Positions 12,959 through 26,800 of a DNA stretch of 64,000 bases are shown here, piece by piece. The notes under the pieces are model-generated. The model made no database searches, was not told the origin of the DNA, and saw nothing but the letters and a program-made list of their open reading frames with translations. Within the stretch, counting starts at the first letter, position 1. Each line of letters begins with the position of its first letter. Position numbers and translations under genes: made by a program. This DNA comes from Seiridium cupressi (taxonomy: Eukaryota > Ascomycota > Sordariomycetes > Amphisphaeriales > Sporocadaceae): the NCBI GenBank assembly GCA_036674765.1, contig JARVKI010000038.1, forward strand, positions 1-64,000. Direction: 5' to 3'.

Positions 12959-14650
12959 CCCTATTTATATAATCGTTAACGTTTTCGCTTAAATATACCG
13001 TAAATTCAAGGTTTTATAATAATATAATAATAACTTCGCCGATTTCATAATTAGTTTTTAACGGCTAATTAATAAATTACGATAAATTAGCTACGCTTAA
13101 ATTAAAATTTTTGAAAGAAAGGTTAATCGAAAGCTTTAAAACGCCTTTATATTGGTAATAAAACGATTTAAAATAAATAATATTATAAGTTAAATCCACC
13201 TTTTTCGCACGCTTTTTAATAATATTACCGATAACGATTTTCGTAAAGCGCAAAATAATATCGCGCTTTTAAAATATTTATTATAAAACGGCACGCTTAA
13301 TATTATTTAGTTAAATAATACTTAAGGATTATCGCTTAAAATAAACTTTATATAACTTAACGCGGTTATAACGTAACCCTGGAAAAAGATTATAAATTAA
13401 AAAAAAAACGCCGCCGGGATGGTAATTTATACTTATATTATAAAAGCCCGGGGTATTAAATTATATTTTACCCTAAAAAAAAGGGGATTTAAAGTAAAAA
13501 ACGCTTAACTTCCGCCTAAAATCGTAAACGGAAAAAGCGTTATATTTTTTAATAAAACCCTAAGAATTTATATATATATTTAATAAGCCTGAATATTAGT
13601 TTTTTTTTTAATTACGAAATATTAACCGCCGATTTAACGGCGATATTATATAATATTATAATTAATTCGGGTTATTTACCTTTAAATTTCGTTAACGATA
13701 TATTTATACGCTTATATAACTTATTTTTACGGGTATTATTAATATTACAGAATTTTAAACTAATTAATAAAATAATAACCGGCTTTTTTATTTAGTTAAT
13801 AACGATAAGTTACCGTTTAAAATCGTTAATAAAGGATATTAAATTATTAATATAACCGTTAAATAGCTTAAACGTTATTTTAAGCCTTTTATAATTTTAA
13901 TAATATAATTTTAATATTAATTAAGCTAAAAAATTTATATATATTAAGGGCGTTTTAATAATAAAAGCCTTTTAAATAAGGATATTATTAAACCGGTAAA
14001 TTATAACTAAGGATAAAAATACCGTTAATATATAATCTTTAATTACGCTTAACTTTTTATTAATAATAAGGTAAAAAGGCGTAATTGTAAATTAAATATT
14101 AATAATTAAATTTTTTATTTTAATAAATATATTAAAAAATTACTTAGAATTCCGAATTTACGAAATATTTAATAAAATCGTTACTTAAACGTTATCGTTA
14201 ATATTCTGGAAAATCCTCGTTAAAAACGCTTTAAATAATATAAGCGAAATATTTATACGCTTTTAAACTTTTAAAAAAATAAATAAAAAAAGCCCTGTAA
14301 TTACGGCGGGTTTTAAAAAAAATATCGCTAAATATTTAAATAAAAAACCGTAATTTACGCTATAAAAATATAAGCTACCTTCCTTAATTAATTACGTTAT
14401 ATATAAAAGGTTTAAAATTTAAAAAAAAAAGCCGAATAACTGCCTTTATACCGTTTTTAAAATTATAAAATCGAATTATTTTTAAATAAAATACTATTAT
14501 ATTACCGCTTAAAACCGATATTATTAAAAAAGCTTTTTATTATTTAAAAATATTTTAACGAATATTTATTTAAAAGGTTTATTAAGGCGAATACATCTTA
14601 AATAACGGCTTTAATATTATTAATAAAAAAGTTTAAAGGTAATATTTAAA
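12959..14650 (+). repeat. inverted copy of the 10.29-12.0 kb part of element X
   Basis: This stretch is the reverse complement of about 10,290-12,000. For example, 14,570-14,645 mirrors 10,300-10,380, and 13,180-13,200 mirrors 11,745-11,765. Together the two arms form a roughly 1.7-kb inverted repeat with about 950 bp between them. It ends abruptly at the element Y LTR at 14,653. Confidence 0.75.
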
Positions 14651-14652
14651 TT

Positions 14653-15130
14653 TTATAACGAATATACTATCGTTAAAATAAACCTTAAGATAATATACTA
14701 GTATAAGGTTTATATTAATAAGGTACGTAATATAAAATAAGAATATTAAGTTTTAAAAAATAAGAATATAATCGTTAAAGTTTAATAAGCCTTATTTATA
14801 AGTAAATAAATGCTTAAATTAATTATTAAAATAATAACTATTTATATAAAAATGCTTATCGTATATATATTTATTTATTCCTTTATTAATCCTGTTTACT
14901 TATATTTACTCGATAAGCGGGATTAATTACGGTTAGTATTAATTAGTAAATCCTATTAATTACTTTTAATCGTTAGCTTTAATTAATTCCTACCGTTTAC
15001 CCTGTCTCTACTATATTAATATCTGGTATATTTACTCCTTATACGTCCGTATTACTTATCTTTTATTATTATTTTAGTCCGTATTTACGGAGTAGGGTTT
15101 ATTCCGTTCCGGCTCCTTTTAATTTATATT
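14653..15130. mobile_element. element Y LTR, copy 1
   Basis: The start (ATAACGAATATACTATCG) and the following 250 bp match the LTRs at 12,059, 23,866 and 38,228. The downstream part to about 15,130 matches the island at 12,290-12,545 in mutated form. It marks the left edge of Y copy 1. No matching right LTR is visible near 19.3 kb, so copy 1 appears truncated. Confidence 0.55.
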
Positions 15131-15528
15131 TATAATATTAAGTCTTTTTTCCTTTAGCTTAGCCCCTTAAGCTTAAAGTTTTATAAATAAGTCGCTACCG
15201 TCCGCTTTTTTAATTTAGTATATTTCCCTTTTTTTTTATATTTTTATAATATATATTTATTATATTAAGTCGTATTTAGAAAACTAAACAAAAAAAAAGT
15301 TTTTTATCGCTTAATTCTACCGCCTATCGCTATTTCCTTATAAATTCCTTTAACGAGTTTAGTTTTAAAGTTATGCTTTATACTCGTTATTTTCGTCGCG
15401 ACTAAAAATATATAATAATAAAAGGTTCGGCGAAATATAAAAAATATATTCGTATTAATTATTTTTGCGATAATAGCGGGGTCCTGGTCTTTTCCCTTAA
15501 ACGTATTACGGAAAAGCACCGCCGGTTA

Positions 15529-15843
15529 ATGCGGGAAGAGCAGGTCGCCGAAGGCTACCTCCTGGCTCTCCAGCAGCAGACGAACGAGGCCATCTCGAGG
15601 CTGGTTCGCTTGCGAAAACAGCGCGAACTTGCTCGTACGAAGGGTGCCGAACTAGTCCGTCGGGGTCTCCGCTCCCTGGACGAGCTTAAGGAGCAAGAAC
15701 GTACGGAGTCAAAAGCTGCGATCGTTGCGCAGTCGCACGGAACTATCGGTGTCGTAAACTGGAGCGTTATAGGCCTATCCTTCGGCCTTCCGGATAGCTC
15801 TTCGAATTTTGGAAGTACCGCTCAAAAGCGGCATAACCCTTAA
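15529..15843 (+). pseudogene. un-RIPed ORF fragment, coiled-coil transposon-type protein
   Basis: A 104-codon open frame of normal GC content stands alone in AT-rich DNA, with sharp edges at about 15,515 and 15,845. Residues 14-65 are a Leu/Arg/Glu-rich amphipathic helix (LVRLRKQRELARTKGAELV, then RRGLRSLDELKEQE) that should form a coiled coil. A low-complexity polar tail follows and a TAA ends it. The composition and helix resemble a class of C-terminal fragments that recur near transposons in fungal genomes, from general familiarity rather than a match. The start codon is probably arbitrary and the fragment is likely a truncated 3' end of a longer ORF. Confidence 0.45.
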
Positions 15844-15849
15844 TATGCT

Positions 15850-18800
15850 TTTTAGGTTTTTACGTATTTTCCTTAAATAAATAATCTTTTTATTTAATTA
15901 GATATTAAAGGCCCCTACCCTTTTTACGGTATTTTAATATCCTTTTTATTTTATATTCTTATTAATTTACTTTAGTTTTTAGCGTAATATCGATTTTAAC
16001 AGCTTTAAATACTAATTTAAATAAGGATATATATACGGTAAGGTAGTTCCGTATTATTTTTAATAACGATAATCGAAAATTAACTTTTAAAATAACCTTA
16101 TCGATTTTAAATAATCTAAGTTTTTTAAAATCGAGTTTATCGCTAGGTCGTTTTATTTTAATGTTTTTATATAATAAATAAACTTTATCTCCCCTCGCGA
16201 AGGTTAGTTTTTTAATCCTTTTTTTATCGTAATATTATTTTATTCGTTATTAAAAAAAAACAAAAGTTTTTATTATAAGGATTATTATAGTAATTAGAGC
16301 TTATCGACGTATTTAATAACTTTAGGCGCTTGCCCGCCGTAGAGTAATTCTTTAATAATATCGGGGTTATATTTAAAATTAGCGTAAAATGGTAATATTC
16401 TAATAAGCTCGCTAATCGCGTTATTATAAGCGAATTACGCAATTAGTAACAATTATACTTAATTATTCTATTTATAATTAACGTAATACCGTAAATATTA
16501 TTCGAGTATTTAATTTATTCGTTTTATTTATCCGTTTGTTTATAAATAAAACGCCGTAAATAATTTATATTTAATTCCTAATTATAATATAAAGGTTTAC
16601 TAGAATTTTAACGTAAAAAACTTATCTCTATCGGAGATAAATTCGTTTAATAGCCCGTATTAACTGATTATAATCTTAAAAACAGTATAAGCGAGTTCTA
16701 TAGCGTCGCTTATTTCCTTATATAAGATAAAATACCCATATTTTATAAGTCGTTCCGTAATAATAAAGATATTATTATATTTTATATTTGTTATTAGTTT
16801 TTTTAATAGTGGTAGTTTAATAATAAAGTTTATAACGACCGATTTCCAAGCTTTATCGGGTGGTATTATTAGTTATAACTCTTTGTACGGCTTATATTAG
16901 GATACTTTAGCTTTATTGCAAAAATCGCAATTTTTAATATTTTTAAAAACGCGCTATTTCAGGTTTTCGCAGTTAAACTGCTATTAAATCCTTTTAATAG
17001 TTTTAAAAATTCTTATATATCCGTTAAATGGTAATTTATAGTATTTTTTTAATAAGTTTTTCTTATAGTTTTAAGGGTATTTATAATTTCTTATTATAAT
17101 ATACCTCGTCTCCGAATTCTCCTATTTTGTATTTATATATTAAATCTTAAAATTAAGGTTTAATAACGTAGTTAATCTTTTTAACCCATATTCTTTAAAT
17201 AATTAACGAGGAAGGAAACTTTATATTAACTATAAATATATATATTACTAGCCGCGTAATTATTTAAGGAATATGGGTTAAAAAGATTATGTATTTCCTT
17301 AAACGCTTTTTAAAAGTAGTCCGATTTGCGACTTAACGCGTCGGCTTTTCCGTTTTCTAAACCTTTTTAATAAATAATAATAAAATTAAAGTCTACTAAG
17401 AACTTTAACCATCGTATTTATCGTTTATTAAGTTTTTTATTATTAGTAAACGATATTAAGTTTTTATAGTCGGTATAAACTTTAACTTAGTATATTATTG
17501 CGCTAAGGTAGTACTTCCATTCCTTAAATGTCTTAATAATTATTATTAATTCCTTATCGTGGATTTGGTAGTTAAGCTTTAGTCCGTTAAGCTTCTTAAA
17601 ATAATAAGCGATTAGGTGTAACCTTTTATCGTCTTTTTATTAGCTGAGTTAGCCGCCGATCGCGTAATTCGATACGTCGGTTTCGACCTCGAATTCTTTA
17701 TTAAGGTCGGCTATAGTTATAACGGGTTCTTTTATTATTTTCTTTTTAAATTCTTCGAACGCTTATTATTCGGTATAAGTCTATTAGAATAATAGGTCCT
17801 TTTTAATTAGGTTCGTTAAAGGGCTTCCTACCTTTATAAAGCTAAAAATAAACATCTTATAATAATTTGCTAACCCTAAGAAGGATTATATATCCGTAAC
17901 GTTTTAAAGCGTTAGTTATTCTTTAATTATTATTATTTTAGAATCCTTTATTCGGATTTCTTTTAAAGATATTACGTATCCTACGAAAGTGATTTTCCGT
18001 TAATAAAATTCACTTTTTTCCGGGTTTATTAAAAGATTTGCTTTTTATAGCTTTTTAAATATTATTATAACGTATTATTTATATTTTTCGATTATATTCG
18101 AAAATATAAATATATCGTCGAGATAAATTATTACGAATTTGTCTAAAAAATCTCGTAACATTATATTAATTATATTTTAAAAGCTCGTAAATATATTTAT
18201 AAGTTTAAAGGGCATAATTAAATATTTAAAGTATCCGTATTTATTATAGAATATTATTTTCTATTCGTCGCCTTTTTTAATCTTAATTAATTTATATGCG
18301 TTAAGCAAGTTTAAAGTTGTAAACCATTTAATACCGTATAACTTATCTCGCAAGTCTTTAATTAATAATAAAGGGTATTTATTTTTAATTATAATTTCGT
18401 TAAGTTTCCGATAATCGATATAAAGCCTTTAATTAAGCTTTTTATCTTTATTTTTCTTTAATATAAAAAGCATTAAATATCTTACGGGTAAAGTAGATTC
18501 CTTAATCTATCCTTTTAATAATATCTCGTTAAAGTATTTTTTAAATGCTTCCTCGTATTATAGCCGTACCGGGTAAGTAAATATAAAATATAATTCCGTA
18601 CCTTTCTTTAAAAGTATCTCGTAGTCGAACCTTATATGCATTAATAATCCTATACTTAATTTTCTATTAAATAAGTCGCTAAACTCTTTATATTTTTTAA
18701 GTATTTCGTTTATGAATTCCGGCTTAATATTTTTAATTATAACGTAAAATCTAAATATTTTAATTTTACTTAAAGGTCCTTTTGTCGGGCGCTGTTTAAA

Positions 18801-19300
18801 GGCTAAATCTTTTCTTAATATATCCTATTAGAACTGGCTTATATTCTAATTTACTCGGGGATTACTCGCTCGCAACCAGGGTATCCTTAAAACTAAATCG
18901 TAATCTGTAATTTTTATAATATCGTACGTAAGTCCTTTATTATAATATTAAATATAGATTTAAATATATACAGTCTTTATATCGACGATTCCGTTACTAT
19001 ACGTTATTAATTCTTTATTTATAGTTTTAAATTAATAAGGCGTCTTTTTTCGTTTTTATAATATTAAGAATTTATTAACGATTTATAGCGAAATAAAATT
19101 TCTTTAGGCTTTTATATTAATTAAAGCCTTAATATCTTAACTTATAATCCGCACTTTAATTATAAGGTGGTTATATACGCTCGTTTTTATAGCGTATAAA
19201 GACTTGATATCTAACCGTTATTATCCTGTTATATACGGTTCTAGTCGTTTCCTAAACGTTTATCGCGTCGGTAATATCGTCGTTACTTTTTCTTATTTTC
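15850..19300 (-). mobile_element. element Y copy 1, Ty3/Gypsy pol remnant
   Basis: Minus-strand translation in short frames gives diagnostic blocks in pol order. A reverse-transcriptase YLDDIFIFS motif lies at about 18,095-18,130 (YLDD at 18,114-18,125) and is intact. It is followed by an NPEKSEF block and an FLGLANYY block (about 17,850-18,030). An RNase H ETDVSNYAIGG block lies at about 17,655-17,695. An integrase FAYNNAISEL block with a following NFKYNPDI is at about 16,340-16,440. Many in-frame stops separate them, so no protein is made. The 72-codon minus frame at 16,224-16,442 is an out-of-frame shadow of the integrase. It is collinear with Y copy 2 (about 25.1-28.4 kb), which is more decayed. 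Confidence 0.8.
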
Positions 19301-22300
19301 TGCTTCTTAATAAATAAAGGCGTAGTTTATATATTTTTTATAATAAAGATTAAAATTAAAATAATTTTAATAAATAATAATTTATAAAAGATTAAATTAT
19401 AAAATAATAATTAATTTTTATTAATTTTTTAAAAGGTTATATTGATTTTTTTTAATTTTCGTTAATTAATAAATTTTATTAATTCACGAATAATAAATTA
19501 ATTTTTTTATTAAAAATTAAAAACAAATTAAAAATTAATTAATAAACTAAAGCTTTTATTATATTAATTTGGAAAAAATATTATTTAAATATAAGTATAA
19601 AATAAATTTTATTAAAAAAACTTTTAAAAAGCAATATAAAAAGTAATTATAATTCTATTTAATTATTAACGTATAATATTAATTTTAACCCTTTTTTTAT
19701 AAATATTCTTTTTTAATTTAATAATTAATTAATTACCGGAATTATTCGTTAAAAACGTTATTTTTTAATTATATAATTTAAATTCTTTTAAACACTTTTA
19801 TATATTTTTATTAAAATAATAGGTTATTAAAATCCTTTTAATTTAATTAAAAGATTTTATAATAATTTATTTATATTTATAAATTATTATTATAATTTAA
19901 TTTATAAAGATTAATTTATTCGCGTCGTTTTTAACGTTAATAAAAGTTATTTCAATTTAATTATAATCGAATTTAATAATATTGTTTTTACTCGGTTTTA
20001 AAAAAAAAAAATAAAACAACTTTACCATTTTAATAATTTTCGTAACGGTTTTAAATTTTATTATAATTAAAATTAATATTAATTAAAAGACTTTTAATTA
20101 TTAAAAAAAAGTTTTATAACGAATTTTTAAAAAGGGTAATTATAATAAAAAAAAATTAAATTTTTATAACGTAATATATCGGCGAATAAGTTTAACTTGC
20201 GTACGTTTAATAAAAACTTTATAATACGTTTATTTTAATTTAATAATAAAAAGATATAAAAGTTATAAAAACTAAATAAATTAACGCTTTATATTTTATA
20301 TAAAAACTTATTTTAAAGATTTTTTATTATAAAATACAAGTTATTATTAAAGTTTTAAATTTAATTATTAAATTTGATTAAACTTTTAATTAATTAATTA
20401 AAGTTATTATTTTATTAACTTTAATTAATCTTCGTTAATACTTTATTAACTTTTTATAATTTTAATTAATATTATATTAACTTTCGTAAATTAATAAATT
20501 TTATTAACTAATTAATAGTTAATTTAACTTTTTTAAAAATTTACGAAAGTTAATTTTTATTTTACGTTTTAATCTCTTATAAATTAACACTTAATTTTAT
20601 TAATTTAAATTTCATTTTTATAATAGAAATAGGTTTTATAAAGCTAATTTAATTAAGTTTTATTTTTTAAAACTATTTAATTTGTTTATAATTAATTAAT
20701 AATTTAAAAACTAAATATTAAAAGTTAATTAAAGTTAATAATCTGTTAACGAAAGTTAATTTTAATTAAGTTAATTAAAGTTAATAATTTATTAACGAAA
20801 GTTAATTTTAATTAAGTTAATTAATAAATTCTAAACCTTAATTACACATTTTTTTAAAAGTTAAATTAATATTTTTAAAATAAATTTTAACCTTTTAAAC
20901 ATTTTATTTTTTTATTTTTAAAGTTAATAAAAGAGTTTATTATAAACGTAATTATAAATAATTATTATAATATTTAAATTATTTAATATATTATTTCCGG
21001 TAATTTTAATCTTTTTTCGTAATTTAAAAAGTTAAAATTTTAATTTTTTTTTATAATTTAATAATTTTAACTTTAAAAATAACCTTTATAATTAAAACTT
21101 AATTAAAAAATTTAATAGCTTTTAAAATAAAGCTTTTAAAACTTTTGAAAAAAAGTTTAATTTAAATTTTAATAATTTAATAATAAAGCGGAGGTGTAAG
21201 TCTTTCTTTTAAAATAATTTATATTAAATTAAAAGTTTTTTACCGGATTTAAAATAAATAATTTAATTATTATAATTAATTATTAATTAAAATATTTAAT
21301 ACGATGTAAATTTATTAATATATTAACGTTAAATAAATAATTATTAATTATTTTGAATCCGGCGTAAATATTTTTATTTATAAAAGCCTTTTTTAAAACC
21401 TTTTAATAAGTTATAATAAACCGTTATTTTTAGAGAAAAGAAAAGTTAAAATATTATAAAAAGTTTACTTTTTAATATATTTTTATAATTAATTTTATAA
21501 AGAGTAAAAACCCGCCGATTTTGAAATTAAATTATATAAAGAAAATAAAAAAAGATTAAAATAACGTAAACGTTATACTTTTTTAATAAATATAATATAA
21601 TAATTAATAAATAAATAATTTAAATATTTATTATTAACATTTTATAATCGGTAATTAAGGTTTAAAATTAATTAAAGTTAGTAAAATATTAATAAAACTT
21701 AATAAAGCTTTATTTAATTAGTTAATAGTTTTTTTAAATTAATCTTTTTTAAAAATTAATAAAAATTAAATTAAAGTAATAAATTGTAATTATAAAAATA
21801 ACTTATTAAATTTATTAAAATAATATATAAGTTTAAAACTTTTTATTTTTAAAATTTTATAAAATAAAATATTTTTAATTTTAATTAATTAATTAATTAA
21901 TATAAAAAATAAAAATATTACGTAATATTAAAATTAAAAGCATGTAAAAATATTCGATTTATTTAATTATTAAATTAATTAGAAAAATACTTTATTTTTA
22001 AAAATAATTAAAATTAACTTTCTAAAAAGAGTCGATTTTTATAATAAACTTTAAAATAAATATAAAAATATTAAATAAACTAATAATTAAACGTTTTAAA
22101 TAAATAAAAACGTAATAAATCGTATACTTTTATATAATTTATTTATGTTTTAAAAAATAATAAACTGTTTAATTAAAAAGTTAATTTTCATTTAAAATAA
22201 AAGTTTTTAAAATTTAAAAATTAAAAATGTTTTTATTTTTTTTAAATTCGTTAAAAAAATCTAATTAATATCTTTAATTATTATTTAAATTGTAATAATA

Positions 22301-23860
22301 TTAAATATTTAATTAAGCGGTTAATAAATTACGTGATTTAATTTTCAATGAATCGATTTTAAAAGTAAAAGTGTTATTAAGTTTTTTATAAAATATTAAA
22401 AAAGGTTTTTAAGCTTTTAAAAAGTAGTTATTATAATAAATTTTAAAATTAAAAGTTATAAATAAAGTTTTAAATTTAATTATTAATTTTAGTTAAACTT
22501 TTAATTAATTATTAATTAGTTAATTAAAGTTATTATTTTATTAACTTTTATTAGTTAATAAATTTTATTAATTAATAAATAATTAATTAGGTTTTGCTTC
22601 GTTAAAAACTAAGAAAGTTAAGGATTAATTAACGAAATAAGATTTTTATTATATTAATCTTTAAAAATTATTATAAAAATTATTAAAATAAGATAAATAT
22701 AATGGTTTATTTAGGTTGTTTTTTAAAGAATTTATTAAAAAATAAAGATTATAAATAAATTTTCTTTTTTAAAATTTATAAAATAAAAACTGTAAAAAGT
22801 CTTTTTTAATTTTAATTAATAAAATAATAAGATAATAAAAGATTTGCTTAAAGTATTAAATAATAGAATATAAAATATATATAAAACGTATATTATATAT
22901 TAATTATTTTTATTAATTAAAAGGATATTTAATTTACAGGAATAATTAAAATTAACTTTTCGAAAAGAGTCGTTTTCCGTAATAAAAATTTTAAAGCTAA
23001 TAGTAAAATAGTAAATAACCGAACAATAATAATTTTGAAATTTAAATATCCGTAATAAGTCTAGCATTTTACGATAAGTTAATTACTCTTTTAAAATAAT
23101 TTTTTCTTTATTAAATATTATTATTTTTATAAAAAGAATTAAAACTTTTAATATAAAACTTTTTTATAAGTAAATATTTTTTTATTTTTATTATTTTCCT
23201 TTTTTTAACATTATAAAAACTAAATAATTAAAATAATTAATCCTTTTGTTTATTTAAATTTAATTTTTTATTTATTTGTTTTATATTAATATAATTTTAA
23301 TATTTAAATAAAATTAATTATTTAACCGAATTTGGATTTAATCGATTTTTTAATTTCGAAATAGTATAATTTAAAACTAATAAACCCCGTTTTAAAGGTA
23401 TTAAAATAATTAATATTATTAAATAACGGCGAAAGAAAGTCGATAAGATAATATATTTTATCGAATGATTTTTTTAAAAAAATTAACGGATTTATTTAAT
23501 AATTTAATTAATTAATTAATTAAAATAAATGAATAAAAGTCATTTACTTTTTTTAAAGTTAACGGTTATTATAAATAATCTTTAATTTCGTTTTCGATTC
23601 GAAGTAAAGATTAATTAAAATAAATTTTATTATTTAAATTTAATTTGTTAAAAGATGAATTAAATTTCGACGGGTATAATTTTCTTTTTAATTTATAATT
23701 ATTAATTAATTAATAAAATTAAAAAGAATAAACTTACTTTCGAAATTTATTTTCTAATAAACGTTTTATATATAATAAAATACCGGTATGAAAATTTAAT
23801 AAACCGTTATTATTAAATTATTATATTTTAAATCGTAGATTTAAAATTAAACTTATTATT
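19300..23860. repeat. AT-rich RIP-mutated repeat DNA, no gene
   Basis: No usable open frame is present. About 19,600-20,340 is a direct copy of about 42,840-43,760 and an inverted copy of about 940-1350 onward. About 20,510-20,830 contains short tandem units built on GTTAATTAAAGTTAATAA-like text and resembles 44,280-44,560. The parent element is not identified. Confidence 0.8.
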
Positions 23861-23865
23861 TATAT

Positions 23866-26800
23866 ATAATAAATATATTATTATTAAGATAAATTTTAAG
23901 ATAATATATTAATATTAAGTTTATATTAATAGGATACGTAATATAGGATAAGAATATTTAGTTTTAATAAATAAAAATATAATCGTTAAGGCTTAATAAA
24001 CTTTATTTATAAATAAATAAATATTTAAATTAATTATTAAAATAATAATTATTTATATAATATTAGGAAATTTAATTTTTATTATATTTATTTATTATTT
24101 TATTAATATTATTTAAATTATATAAATTATTATAAGATTACGGGGAATTTTTGTAAATTTGTAACAATCTTTTATAAGGTTCGCTTTTAAATTACGTTAA
24201 AAAATAATAATTTAGTAATTTATTACGTAGGTATTCTATTTTTACTCGGTATTTACTTGTTTCACTCGATAATTATATTTAAATAGGGCTTTAAGCCTTT
24301 TTATAAGCTAAATTCGTAATATTAGGTATTTTTTTAGCCTTTTAAAACTTAATTATATAAATAAATCGCGCGTTACTTTTCGGGTAAATTTCTTTTTCTT
24401 TTCTACGTAATATATATTTAATATATTTAATTATATTAAAAAACCCTTAGGTTCGTTAAAAAAGGCTTAATAAAAAAATAATTTCGCAAAACGAATTAAA
24501 TTAAACGGTTACGACGTTATATTATATTTTTTATAAACCTTATTCTTTATAATATCGTATAATAAATAGCTATTTTCGTTATAAAAAATATATTTATCGC
24601 AATCGCTCATACGATAATTCCGGCGTTTTAATTATTACGTTAATTCGTTTAAATGCAAAGAAAGCGGTTATTTTAGGATAAAAAAGCGATAAAAACAGAT
24701 TTTTTAAAATTTCATAAAAGGTTAATAAACGTTAGTTAAATTAATACGTTTTCGTCGTTAAAAACGTACTTTTAAAAAAAAAGGTACGGAAATAGTTTTT
24801 TAAGGTTTTTAATTTTTAAATAAGTTAAAAAAATAAAATTATGTAAAATTTAAAACTACCGCTCTAATCCAGGTTTAAAAGGGTTTTAGGATTATTAATT
24901 AAAATTTCATAGGATTTTCGCTCTTTACTTTTTCGGATTTTTTTAATATTTTATTAAGATTTTAAAGTATTTTTAAAAGTATTTTATAAATTTTTAAATA
25001 TAAGTAATTTTTTTATTTAATTTCGTATCGGTATTTTATACCGATTTTTTAGTATTATAATATTTTTTTAATTTCGTATCTTTATTAATTTAATTATTCC
25101 GGTTTTAAATTCGTTTTAACTTTCGTATTAATTAAAATTAATTTTAATAACGAAATATATATAATCGGAAATATACGTATTATTTTAAATAACGATAATT
25201 TAAAATTAATTTTTAAAATAACTTTTTCGATTTTAAATAATTTAAGTTTTTTAAAATCGAATTTATCGCTTAATCGCTTTATTTTAATATTTTTACAGAA
25301 TAAATAGAATTTATTTAAAGGTTAATTTTTTAATCCTTTTTTTATCGTAATATTATTTTATTTGTTATTAAAAAAATAAAAGTTTTTATTATAAAATTTA
25401 TTATAATATTTAAAATTTATTAATTCGCTCGATAATTTTAAGCGTTTATTCGCTTTTAAATAATTTTTTAATAATATTTACTTTATAACCGTAGTTAACG
25501 TAGAATAATAATTAATATTTTACTAAAGTCGTTAATCGTATTATTATAAACAAATTACGTAATTAATAATAATTATATTTAATTATTTTATTTATAATTA
25601 ACGTAATATTATAAATTTTATTCGAATATTTAATTCGCTTGTTTTATTTATTTATTTATTTATAAATAAAACGTTATATATAATTTATATTTAATTTCTA
25701 ATTATAATATATAAGATTATTAGAATTTTAACGTAAAAAGTTTATTTTATTAGAAATAAATTCGTTTAATAACTTATATTAATTAATTATAATTTTTTAA
25801 AATAATATAAGTAAATTTCGTAATATCGCTTACTTTTTTATATATAAAAAATATATATATATTTCGTAAACCGTTTTATAATAACGAAAATATTATCGTA
25901 TTTTATATTCGTTATTAGTTTTTTTAATAATAATAACTTAATAATTAAGTTTACAACGACCGATTTTTAAGTTTTATTAAATAATACTAACGGTTATACC
26001 TTTTTATACGATTTATATCGGGATATTTTAACTTTATTATAAAAGTCGCAATTTTTAATAACTTTGAAAACGTATTATTTTAAGTTTTTATAACCGAAAT
26101 ATTATTAATTCTTTTTAATAATTTTAAATATTTTTATATATCCGTTAAATAATAATTCGTAATATTATTAAATTAGGTCGTTTTTTAAAAATTCGCTAAT
26201 TAATATTTTTCCGTTATAATATATTAAATATAACGATTTTTCGTTATTAACTTTAAAAATCCGTTTCGTTTAAATATCCTTCGTTACTTAATAGGCTATA
26301 TATATATTTATAATCGGTATAAGGTTTTTTCTTTTTTTTCCGTAAGGATAATATAAATTTCCTTAAATACTTTTTAAAAATAGTCCGATTCGCGACTTAA
26401 CGCGTTAGTTTTTTTATTTTTCGATCCGTTTCGGTAAATAATAATAAAATTAAAATTTATTAAAATTTATTAACATTCTTAATTATCATATTTATCGTTT
26501 ATTAAGTTTTCTATTATTAATAAGTAATATTAAATTTTTATAATTAATATAAATTTTAATTTAATATATCGTTTTATTAAAATAATATTTTTATTTTTTA
26601 AAATTTTAATAATTATTATTAGTTTTTTATCGTAAATTTAATAATTAAGCTTTAATTTATTAAACTCTTTTAAATAATAAGCGATTAAATATTATTTTTT
26701 ATTATTTTTCTATTAACTAAATTAGTTATTAATCGCGTAATTTAATACGTCGGTTTTGATTTCGAATTTTTTATTAAGGCTAATTATAATTATAACGGGT

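Noticed and set aside
15304..15519. 71-codon minus-strand frame
   Set aside because: Composition of RIPed DNA, no family features, ends against the un-RIPed island.
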